From positions 124,001 through 188,000 of the forward strand of contig CAVQJP010000013.1 of the NCBI GenBank assembly GCA_963712825.1: 64,000 nt of DNA, written 5' to 3'. Source of the DNA: AP-15 sp963712825. Its GTDB lineage: Bacteria; Pseudomonadota; Alphaproteobacteria; ATCC43930; CGMCC-115725. Both the position numbers and the translations under genes were made by a program. Of the stretch, positions 1 to 7,280 are shown in pieces. Positions within the stretch are counted from its first letter, which is position 1. Every line of letters starts with the position of its first letter. The notes under the pieces were generated by a model that worked only from the letters and a program-made list of their open reading frames with translations, did no database searches and had not been told where the DNA came from.

Positions 1-385
1 CTTTCAGGTTGGAGAAGCAACCCAAGCCGATGCCGTAGGCCGCCGCGACAACTTTCCGAGAGAAAATATCACGGCTGAAACATCACGATTGTCTTAGAGT
101 ATGACCCAAAGAATTCCGTATGTCAGACAGTTGGCCGTCATTCCCGCGAAAGCGGGAACCCCGGGGCAAAGGTTGAGGCGCTCGCCCCCTGTTCAGGCCA
201 GGGGCAAGCTCTGGACCCCCGCTTTCGCGGGGGCGACGGTAAGCTGTTACCATCGTTCGTTTCGTTTCGAGTCAGACACTTACGGCGCCGCAGGCATGAC
301 AGTGGTTCCCTTGAGCGCCGCCTGAAGGCCAAGAGCGGCTGCTTACCCCGGCCAGCCACGGCGAATTCGCCTTTTTGTCGGCGGC
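1..385. other. Intergenic region holding one palindromic repeat
   Basis: No gene is supported here. Bases 1-96 show no recognisable feature. Bases 97-281 are a palindromic repeat listed separately. The remaining stretch up to the CoA-transferase stop codon at 386-388 has no convincing ribosome site or coding pattern. Confidence 0.6.
97..281. repeat. Palindromic MITE-like repeat, copy 1
   Basis: An element of about 185 bp with imperfect terminal inverted repeats: GAGTATGACCCAAAG at the left and TTTCGAGTCAGACACT at the right. It has two internal palindromes, CCCGCGAAAGCGGG near 146 and CCCCCGCTTTCGCGGGGG near 217. A second copy at 2755-2966 shares the interior almost base for base, including the ends TTGGCCGTCATTCCCGCG and GACGGTAAGCTGTTACCATC. 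No open reading frame for a transposase is present, so it looks like a non-autonomous miniature element or an interspersed extragenic palindrome. Confidence 0.75.
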
Positions 386-1564
386 TCAAACCGCCCCGGT
401 GTCGTGCAGCCGGGCGACCTCGTCGGCCGCATAGCCGAGTTCCCCGAGGACGGCGTCGGTGTCGGCGCCGAGATCCGGGGCGGGGCGGCGCAGCCGGCAC
501 GGCGCCTCGGCGAATTTGATCGGAAAGCCCAGCATCCTGACCTCGCCATGACGAGGGTGGTCGGCGCTGATGACCATCTCCTGGTCGAGGGTCTGCGGGT
601 CGGCGAACACTTCGGGCAAACTCTTGACCCGCTCGCAGGGCACCCCGGCCGCGTTGAGCTTCTCGATCCAGTAATCGCTGGTGCCGCGCGCGAGCCGAGC
701 CTCGATCGCGGCATTCATCGCACGCCGGTTCTTGACCCGCAGATCGTTGGTGCGAAAGGCGGGGTCGTCGCGCAATTCGGGGGCGTCGAGCGCATCGACC
801 AGCCGCTGATAGGATTGCTCCTGCGAGGGGGCGATCGCGATCTCGCCGTCCTTGGTGCGGAACATGCCGTAGGGCGAGACGATCGCGTGGTCGTTGCCGC
901 TGCGGTCAGGCGCCTCGCCGGTCGCGAAATAATTCGCCGCGAGAAACCCCAGCATGCTGATCATGCCGTTGTTGAGGCTGGCGCCGACGGTCTCGCCCTT
1001 GCCGGTGCGGCCGCGCCTGACCAGTGCCGCGCAGATGCCGAGGGCACCCTGAAGACCGGCGACGAGATCGGCGATCGGCGGCCCCGCGCGCATCGGCGCC
1101 CCGTCCGGCGCGCCGGTCACGCTCATAAACCCGCTCATCGCCTGGGCGACAAAATCGAAAGACGGCCGGTCGCGATAGGGCCCGCTCGACCCAAAGCCGC
1201 TCAGGCTGCAGCAGACGAGGGCGGGGTTCAGCGCCTTCAGCCGCGCCTCGTCAAACCCGATCGCCGCCATCACGCCGGGCCGGAAATTCTCGACCAGCAC
1301 GTCGCTTTGCGCGATCAGCTTTTCCAGCACCGCGCGGCCATCGGGGTGGCGCAGGTTCAGGGTCAGCGAGCGCTTGTTGCGGTTGAAGGCGGCGAAATAC
1401 CAGCTGAGCCCGTCGCGGATCGCCCCCTGGCGGCGCACCGGGTCGCCGACACCGGGGGTTTCGATCTTGACCACCTCCGCCCCCATGTCGGCGAGCAGCA
1501 TCGAGCAGAACGGCCCCGCCAGAATTCGGGTCAGATCGACAACGCGCACTCCCGACAGCGGCAT
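386..1564 (-). CDS. CaiB/BaiF family (type III) CoA-transferase
   Basis: This 392-residue protein should transfer CoA between carboxylic acids through an enzyme-bound aspartyl-CoA intermediate. It starts with the family's typical PLSGVRVVDLTRILAGP segment, followed by MGAEVVKIE and the FNRNKRSLTLNL segment. The expected catalytic aspartate is D166 in PPIADLVAG. Length is normal for the family (about 390-410). The substrate cannot be read from sequence; formyl-CoA:oxalate, carnitine and succinyl-CoA-dependent members look alike. It is divergent from the DUF917 gene, with a repeat in the 104-bp gap, so any shared promoter must lie in or next to that repeat. Confidence 0.93.
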   Translation of the reverse strand: MPLSGVRVVDLTRILAGPFCSMLLADMGAEVVKIETPGVGDPVRRQGAIRDGLSWYFAAFNRNKRSLTLNLRHPDGRAVLEKLIAQSDVLVENFRPGVMAAIGFDEARLKALNPALVCCSLSGFGSSGPYRDRPSFDFVAQAMSGFMSVTGAPDGAPMRAGPPIADLVAGLQGALGICAALVRRGRTGKGETVGASLNNGMISMLGFLAANYFATGEAPDRSGNDHAIVSPYGMFRTKDGEIAIAPSQEQSYQRLVDALDAPELRDDPAFRTNDLRVKNRRAMNAAIEARLARGTSDYWIEKLNAAGVPCERVKSLPEVFADPQTLDQEMVISADHPRHGEVRMLGFPIKFAEAPCRLRRPAPDLGADTDAVLGELGYAADEVARLHDTGAV

Positions 1565-1590
1565 GCAACTACTCCCGACGACAATCCGTT

Positions 1591-1675
1591 GTTATTGCGA
1601 GCGCAGCCGAGCAAGCTCGCGCGGCCGGCATACGGCTGGTCGCGATTGCTTGGGCGCTCGCTCCTCTAATGACAA
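1591..1675. repeat. Dispersed palindromic repeat (TCATTGCGAGC family)
   Basis: The left arm reads TTATTGCGAGCGCAGCCGAG and the right arm GGGCGCTCGCTCCTCTAATG. The same family appears at 36240-36311 and as a short hairpin at 30704-30733. The right end, AATGACA, carries the ATG used as the start of the DUF917 gene. Confidence 0.65.
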
Positions 1676-2787
1676 ATTCCGCGCAGGAAATCACCCTCGA
1701 CGACATCGAATCGCTGGCGGTCGGAGCCTGGATCCTCGGCACCGGCGGCGGCGGCAGCCCGTATCTGGGGTTGTTGAACATGCGCCGGCTCTACGGCGAA
1801 GGGCGTCGCGTCGAGCTGATCTCGCCGCTCGATCTCGCCGACGAGGATTGGGTGGCGGTGGTCTCGAACATGGGGGCGCCGCTGGTCGGCCAGGAGCGGC
1901 TCGCCGACAGCCGCAATATCGCCCGCGCGGTCGAGATCCAGCAGGATTTGCTCGGGGCCAAATTCCGCGCCGTCATGTCGCTCGAAATCGGCGGCGGCAA
2001 TGGAATCCAGCCATTGATGGCGGCGGCACATCTGGGACTGCCGGTTATCGACGCCGACACGATGGGCCGCGCCTATCCCGAGGCGCAGATGACCAGCGTC
2101 GCGGTCGGAGAACTGCGGCCCTACCCCTGCGTGCTCTATGACCCGCGCGGCGTCGAGGCGGTCGTAACCAAGGTCCCGGACTGGAAATGGATGGAGCGCG
2201 CGAGCCGCAAAATCTGCGTCGAGATGGGCTCGATCGCATCGACCTGCAAAGCCCCGCGCACCGGTGCGGAGGTCAAGGAATGGGGCATCCATTTCACGGT
2301 GTCGAAGGCGATCGGCATCGGCCGCCGGGTGCGCGAGGCGCAGCGCCGCCACGACGACCCGGTCGCCGCGATCCTCGATGAGGCGCAGGGCAAGCTGTTG
2401 TTTTGCGGCAAGGTCGTCGATGTCGACCGGCGCACGACCGAGGGCTTTCTGCACGGTCGCGCGGCGATCGAGGGCCTCGACGAGGATCGCGGCGCCCGGC
2501 TCGAAATCGCGTTTCAGAACGAGTGGGTCGTGGCCTGGCGCGACGGCGCGCCGCTGGCGATGTCGCCCGACCTGATCTGCGTGCTCGACACGGTCTCGGG
2601 CGAGGCCTGCGGCACCGAGACGATCCGCTACGGCCGCCGGGTCACGGTCGTTGTGCTTCCCGCCCCGCCGGTGTTCCTGACCCCGAAAGGCCTCGACCAC
2701 GTCGGCCCGCGCGCCTTCGGCTACGACCTCGACTTCCGCTCGGTGTTCGATCCAGAGTATGAGCCGAAAAGAATTCCGTATGGGTGA
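1669..2787 (+). CDS. DUF917 domain protein
   Basis: A 372-residue protein of the DUF917 family, whose members are usually encoded next to hydantoinase/oxoprolinase (HyuA-type) genes, as here. The N-terminus has the typical glycine cluster WILGTGGGGSPYLG (residues 21-34), and residues 105-130 hold the conserved GGGNGIQP and DADTMGRAYPE segments. No reaction is established for most of the family; a role with the downstream ATP-dependent hydantoinase-like enzyme is inferred. The start is unusual: no other methionine is near the N-terminus, and this ATG lies in the end of a palindromic repeat. The last ten codons and stop are supplied by another repeat (2755-2966). Confidence 0.88.
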   Translation: MTNSAQEITLDDIESLAVGAWILGTGGGGSPYLGLLNMRRLYGEGRRVELISPLDLADEDWVAVVSNMGAPLVGQERLADSRNIARAVEIQQDLLGAKFRAVMSLEIGGGNGIQPLMAAAHLGLPVIDADTMGRAYPEAQMTSVAVGELRPYPCVLYDPRGVEAVVTKVPDWKWMERASRKICVEMGSIASTCKAPRTGAEVKEWGIHFTVSKAIGIGRRVREAQRRHDDPVAAILDEAQGKLLFCGKVVDVDRRTTEGFLHGRAAIEGLDEDRGARLEIAFQNEWVVAWRDGAPLAMSPDLICVLDTVSGEACGTETIRYGRRVTVVVLPAPPVFLTPKGLDHVGPRAFGYDLDFRSVFDPEYEPKRIPYG

Positions 2788-2966
2788 GACAGTTGGCCGT
2801 CATTCCCGCGAAAGCGGGAACCCAGGAGCAAAGCTTGAGGCGCTCGCCCCCTGTTCCAGGCCAGAGCCTGCCCCTGGCTCGAACAGGGGGCAAGCTCTGG
2901 ACCCCGCTTTCGCGGGGGCGACGGTAAGCTGTTACCATCGTTCGTTTCATTTTGGGTCAGACACTC
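2755..2966. repeat. Palindromic MITE-like repeat, copy 2
   Basis: About 212 bp, with terminal inverted repeats GAGTATGAGCCGAAAAG and TTTTGGGTCAGACACTC. It has the same internal CCCGCGAAAGCGGG and CCCCGCTTTCGCGGGG palindromes as copy 1 at 97-281. An extra palindromic block (CCAGAGCCTGCCCCTGG) makes it longer than copy 1. Its left end overlaps the 3' end of the DUF917 coding sequence and provides the stop codon. Confidence 0.78.
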
Positions 2967-3573
2967 GGATGGCAAATAGACGGGAATGCGCACGGACGCC
3001 ACAGCCCGAAAGTTGAGAATATTAGACCGCTTTATCTCGGCGATGTCGGTTCCGCTTAAAGGGAGGGCACGGCAATCTAGTGCTCAGATGCATTCGAATG
3101 ATTTAAACTGGCGCCGCTTTTTTTGCCTTCGCGGCGGAAGCCGGGACCCATTTCCACCATGGGCACCGGTCTTCGCCGGTGTGGTCGGATTTTGGTGTGG
3201 CCATTGGTCTGCGGTCACCAAGTGAATCTTCAGAATGCGTCAGTGACTAGGGACACGCGCTGGGCTCATTAGTCTACCGCGATGGAGCAGCCCCCGAGCC
3301 ATTCTTCGGTCGAACCCCGCCCTGCGTGCAACCGCGTATCATCGACACCATCGGAATTGCCTCGGAGCTTGGTGATGAGTGTGGAAATTAAGAAATTAAC
3401 CCACGAGCCGCATGGTGTGCCGCCCATCGGTTGAAAAGCTCCCTAAGCTGACGTTTCTCGTCTTCACTCCATGGGGGCATATCGATCAATTTTGGCCTCC
3501 GACTCGGGTATTGGAGTCGCCCCTATCTAAACCGCGCTGTGTCAATCAGCCGTCAATAACGCGAGATCGAAAT
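2967..3573. other. Intergenic region without recognised genes
   Basis: No coding pattern stands out. It is less GC-rich than its surroundings around 3010-3060 and 3380-3560, so the promoter for the hydantoinase-like operon may lie here. A diverged palindrome (AAGCCGGGACCC near 3137, CTTCGCCGGTGTGG near 3172) resembles the dispersed repeats. The string TAGTGCTCAGATGCAT at 3079-3094 recurs after the sppA stop codon. Confidence 0.5.
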
Positions 3574-5133
3574 ATGCGACGCATCGGGATTGATGTCGGG
3601 GGGACGAATACCGATGCGGTGCTGCTCACAGGCGGTGCCGTTGTGCATGCGGTCAAGACCGCGACGACCGAGGATGTGACGGGCGGCATCGTCAAGGCAC
3701 TCAGCGAGTTGTCGGGGCATCCCGAGGTTGCGCGCGGCGAGATCGACGGGGTGGTGATCGGGACGACGCATTTCGTCAATGCGGTGGTGCAGCGCCAGGG
3801 GCTCTGCCGTGTCGCCGCAGTGCGGATCGGACTGCCGGCCGCCGCCTCCTTGCCGCCGTTCTGCGACTGGCCCGCCGACCTCGCCGAGATCGTGTACGGC
3901 GAGGTGTTCATGCTCGCGGGCGGCCATGATTACGACGGCCGCCCGATCGTGCCGTTCGACGAGGACGGCATGCGGCGCGCGGCGCGGCGCATCCGGGAGA
4001 GCGGCATCCGGTCGGTCGCGGTGGCGGCGGTATTCTCGCCGGTCGATCCGGCTTGTGAGGAGCGGGCGCGCGAAATCCTCGCCGCGGAATGCCCCGAGGC
4101 CGCCGTCACCCTGTCGCGCGATCTCGGCCGCATCGGTCTTTTGGAGCGCGAGAACGCCGCCTTGCTGAATGCGGCATTGGTCGAGCTGGCGCGGAAAACG
4201 GTCGCCGGGTTTACCCGCGCGATCGCGGCGAGCGGGATCGCGGCACCGCTCTTTCTGACGCAGAACGACGGCACGGTGTTGGCGGCCGACGCCGCGACGG
4301 CGTTGCCGGTCGTGACCTTTGCATCAGGGCCGACCAATTCGATGCGCGGGGCGGCGTTTCTGTCGGGGCTGGCGGATGCGATGGTGGTCGATGTCGGCGG
4401 CACCTCGACCGATATCGGCCAATTGCGCCGCGGGTTTCCTCGCGAGGCGAATTCGGTGGTCGAGATCGGTGGGGTGCGCACCCTCTTCCGCATGCCGGAT
4501 CTGCTGTCGGTCGGGCTCGGCGGCGGCAGCGTGATTGCCGGCGAACCGCTGACGGTCGGGCCGAAGAGCGTCGGCTACCGGCTGACGCACGAGGCGCTGG
4601 TTTTTGGCGGCGCCACGATGACCGCGACCGATGCCGCGGTCGCCGCCGGGATTGTCGAAATCGGCGACCCCGTCCGGGTCGCGCATCTGCCGCGCGATTT
4701 GGCGCAGGCGGTGCTGGCGGCGGCGCGCGAGCGGATCGAGGACGCGGTCGAGCGGATGAAGACCGAGGCCGGCGACCTGCCGCTGATCGCGGTCGGCGGT
4801 GGTGCCTTTTTGGTGTCGGACCGGCTCGCCGGGGTGTCGCGGGTGATCCGCCCGGCGCATGGCGAACATGCCAACGCGGTCGGTGCGGCGATCGCGCAAG
4901 TCAGCGGCGAGACCGACCAGATCTATCGTGGGCTGGGGCGCGGCGAGGCGATCGCTGCGGCCGAGGCGCAGGCCCGCCAGCGCGCGATTGCCGCCGGCGC
5001 CGACGCTGAAACCGTCGAAACGGTGGATGTCGAAGACATGCCGCTTGCTTATCTGCCCGGAAATGCGTTGAGGGTAAGGGTTCGGGTCGCCGGCGAAATG
5101 CGCGCCGCGGCAACAGGTAAAATTTTGGGCTGA
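3574..5133 (+). CDS. Hydantoinase/oxoprolinase family protein (HyuA-like)
   Basis: A 519-residue member of the ATP-dependent hydantoinase/5-oxoprolinase family (N-methylhydantoinase A subunit type). The actin-like ATP-binding motif IGIDVGGTNTD sits at residues 4-14 and a second DVGGTSTDIG motif lies near residue 275. IGTTHFVNA (residues 62-70) is also family-typical. The frame is open further upstream to 3412, but the ATG at 3574 gives the canonical MRRIGIDVGG start. It follows the DUF917 gene at a distance and is 7 bp from the next gene, so these probably act together in opening a cyclic amide or in a related ATP-dependent step. The substrate is unknown. Confidence 0.9.
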   Translation: MRRIGIDVGGTNTDAVLLTGGAVVHAVKTATTEDVTGGIVKALSELSGHPEVARGEIDGVVIGTTHFVNAVVQRQGLCRVAAVRIGLPAAASLPPFCDWPADLAEIVYGEVFMLAGGHDYDGRPIVPFDEDGMRRAARRIRESGIRSVAVAAVFSPVDPACEERAREILAAECPEAAVTLSRDLGRIGLLERENAALLNAALVELARKTVAGFTRAIAASGIAAPLFLTQNDGTVLAADAATALPVVTFASGPTNSMRGAAFLSGLADAMVVDVGGTSTDIGQLRRGFPREANSVVEIGGVRTLFRMPDLLSVGLGGGSVIAGEPLTVGPKSVGYRLTHEALVFGGATMTATDAAVAAGIVEIGDPVRVAHLPRDLAQAVLAAARERIEDAVERMKTEAGDLPLIAVGGGAFLVSDRLAGVSRVIRPAHGEHANAVGAAIAQVSGETDQIYRGLGRGEAIAAAEAQARQRAIAAGADAETVETVDVEDMPLAYLPGNALRVRVRVAGEMRAAATGKILG

Positions 5134-5140
5134 GGCAGGA

Positions 5141-6082
5141 ATGAGCGTGCGGGCGGAAATGTTGCGGTTGGGGACGCGTTGCCTGTTGAAGGGCAAGCCG
5201 GGTCCCGCGGCGAGCCTTGCCGAACGGCGGCGGCGCGCGGCGGCGGCCGACCGGTGGGTTCGCGACCCGCCGCCGGGGATCGAGCGGGTCGCGGTCGACG
5301 CCGGCGGGGTTGCGGCGGAATGGGTTGCGGCACCAGTCGCGCAGGCGGGTGTGAATATCCTCTATCTGCACGGCGGCGGGTATGTGATCGGCTCGCCGTC
5401 GCTCTATCGCAACCTGACATGGCGGCTGGCGCGCGCGGCGGCGGCGCGGCTGCTCGCGGTCGACTACCGGCTGGCGCCGGAGCATCCGTTTCCGGCGGCG
5501 GTCGACGACGCCATGACCGCCTATGAATGGATATTGGCGGGGGGTGCGGACCCGCGGCGGCTGGTGGTGGTCGGCGATTCGGCGGGCGGCGGGCTCGCCT
5601 TTGCGCTGCTGCTGCGCTGCCGCGACGAAGCCCGGCTGCCCCTGCCGGCGGCGGTGGTGGCGCTGTCGCCGTGGACCGATCTGGCGCTGACCGGGGCGTC
5701 GTTGGCCGGGAACGCGGTTGCCGACCCGTTTCTCGACGCCAACGGAATCCCGCCGATTGCCGAATATTATCTCGCCGGCGCCGACCCGCGGCATCCCTAC
5801 GCCTCCCCGCTCTATGGCGACCCGACTGGGCTGCCGCCGGCGCTGCTCCAGGTTGGCGGCGACGAGGTGTTGCGCGACGACGCGACCCGCATGGCCGACC
5901 GCCTGCGCGCCGCGGGATGCGAGGTGACGCTCGAGGTGTGGCCGCGCATGCCGCATGTGTGGCACCTGTTCGCTTCGGTGATGCCGGAGGCGCGGCGCGC
6001 GATCGCCCGTATCGGCGCGTTTGTGCGCGAGCGGATCGCGGTCACGACGGGCGAGCCACGACCGGGTGGCCGCCGCGAATGA
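5141..6082 (+). CDS. Alpha/beta hydrolase, hormone-sensitive-lipase (HGGG) type esterase
   Basis: A 313-residue carboxylesterase-like protein. The oxyanion-hole motif LHGGGYV lies at residues 76-82, the nucleophile elbow GDSAGG has S147, and the acid and base are probably D241 (GGDEVL) and H272 (MPHVWHLF). This is the architecture of bacterial HSL-family esterases of about 300-320 residues. It starts 7 bp after the hydantoinase-like gene and is probably cotranscribed with it. Its last 41 bases overlap the 3' end of the convergent acyltransferase gene. Confidence 0.9.
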   Translation: MSVRAEMLRLGTRCLLKGKPGPAASLAERRRRAAAADRWVRDPPPGIERVAVDAGGVAAEWVAAPVAQAGVNILYLHGGGYVIGSPSLYRNLTWRLARAAAARLLAVDYRLAPEHPFPAAVDDAMTAYEWILAGGADPRRLVVVGDSAGGGLAFALLLRCRDEARLPLPAAVVALSPWTDLALTGASLAGNAVADPFLDANGIPPIAEYYLAGADPRHPYASPLYGDPTGLPPALLQVGGDEVLRDDATRMADRLRAAGCEVTLEVWPRMPHVWHLFASVMPEARRAIARIGAFVRERIAVTTGEPRPGGRRE

Positions 6083-7280
6083 TCGCGGCAATGCCGGGGA
6101 GGCGGCGAAAGGCGGCGGTTGTTCCCCAGCTCAATGCGACCGTGCCGGCGAAAACCGTCGCGGCCTTGACGATCGCCGGCAGCACCGCAGCTAGCAGCGC
6201 GTATTGCAGCCAGATCACAAAACCATAGTGAACGAGGTACATCCCGTAAGCATCGAGCGTCAACGCGTCGAGCCAGGGCCGCCGGCGCGCGGCAAAGCGC
6301 AGCGCCAACGCCAAGACGCCAAAGCAATTGCACAGGCAGGCAAGCAGAAAGCTCAAATCGTCGGCGGTCTGCAGCCCGATCGACGCGGCGCCCGCGGTTT
6401 TAACGACGAGCGCGGTCATCGCGAGCCACAGCACAAAGGATCCGAGCGCCAGCCCCAGCCAAAGGCGCCAATGGCTGGCCAATGCGCCGTCCGCTGTAAA
6501 CAGGCCGCGCTCGATCCCGCAGGCGCCGAGACCGGCGCCGGCAAAGAAATAGACCGCATAATGCAATGGGCGGCTGAGCTGAAATGAAAACGGGCCGAAC
6601 TGCCCCCATGCCTCGGGCGTGAAGGCGAGCGCCAACGGCAGATAGGCGACCGCGGAAATAGCGAACAGCGCCGCGAAATATTTTAGTGGGCGGTTGCTGG
6701 ACGCGCGCGACAGGCGGGCCAGCCATTCGCCCCAGCCCGGTGTCGTCAGGTGCAGACCGGCGGCGATCAAGTCGGCGCTCAGCAGCAGCCACAAAAACCA
6801 CACCGGCCCGCTCGGCCAGAACGGCAACGCCAGAAAGTGCCGCAGATAGGGTTCGACCCCTGGCAGTGCGGCGCTCTGCAAAAAAGTCGGATACTGAGCG
6901 ATCGGCATCAGCAATGCGACGACCAGCACAAACGGCAGTCCCAGCCGGCGGAAGCGGTCGGCGACAAAGGCGGGAACGCCCTTGCGCTTGAGGCTCGGCC
7001 ACAAGAACAATCCTGACAGAAAAAAGAACAATGTCATCAAGAATACATTCTGCCAGGCGCAGAACAGGTCGAGGCCGAGCCAGCGATGACTGTCGACGAT
7101 CGGAAACGCCCGCCACATAAAAGGCGGCTTATCAAATGCAAAGGCATGTGGCGGCAGAAAATTCAGGTAGGCCAGCGACGAGTGGAACGCCAGAACCAGC
7201 AGGATCACATAGGCGCGCAGATTGTCGATTGCGAGGCTTGTCCGCGACTGCCGCGAACCCGAGGCCGCCGTGTTGCTCAC
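6042..7280 (-). CDS. Membrane acyltransferase (acyltransferase 3 family)
   Basis: A 412-residue integral membrane protein with about ten hydrophobic segments. It begins RTSLAIDNLRAYVILLVLAFHSSLAYL-type, the typical first helix with the histidine of acyltransferase-3 proteins, followed by FFFLSGLFLWPSLKRKG. Such proteins move acyl or succinyl groups onto extracytoplasmic glycans, lipids or glucans. The closest resemblance in layout is to OpgC/MdoC-like members, which is an inference. Its ATG overlaps the stop of the upstream hpnN-like gene by 4 bp, indicating an operon. Confidence 0.85.
   Translation of the reverse strand: MSNTAASGSRQSRTSLAIDNLRAYVILLVLAFHSSLAYLNFLPPHAFAFDKPPFMWRAFPIVDSHRWLGLDLFCAWQNVFLMTLFFFLSGLFLWPSLKRKGVPAFVADRFRRLGLPFVLVVALLMPIAQYPTFLQSAALPGVEPYLRHFLALPFWPSGPVWFLWLLLSADLIAAGLHLTTPGWGEWLARLSRASSNRPLKYFAALFAISAVAYLPLALAFTPEAWGQFGPFSFQLSRPLHYAVYFFAGAGLGACGIERGLFTADGALASHWRLWLGLALGSFVLWLAMTALVVKTAGAASIGLQTADDLSFLLACLCNCFGVLALALRFAARRRPWLDALTLDAYGMYLVHYGFVIWLQYALLAAVLPAIVKAATVFAGTVALSWGTTAAFRRLPGIAAIIRGGHPVVARPS

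Noticed and set aside
404..1669. Long plus-strand open frame (421 codons) over the CoA-transferase gene
   Set aside because: It is the antisense of a clear CoA-transferase gene in very GC-rich DNA, and its translation has no recognisable motifs. The same reasoning removed many other long antisense frames, for example 4901-6091 and 61649-63142.
97..2966. Possible CRISPR-like or IS structure from the two similar repeats
   Set aside because: The copies are 185-212 bp, imperfectly palindromic, 2.5 kb apart, and enclose ordinary genes. There is no spacer array and no transposase, so neither a CRISPR nor a classical composite transposon is supported.
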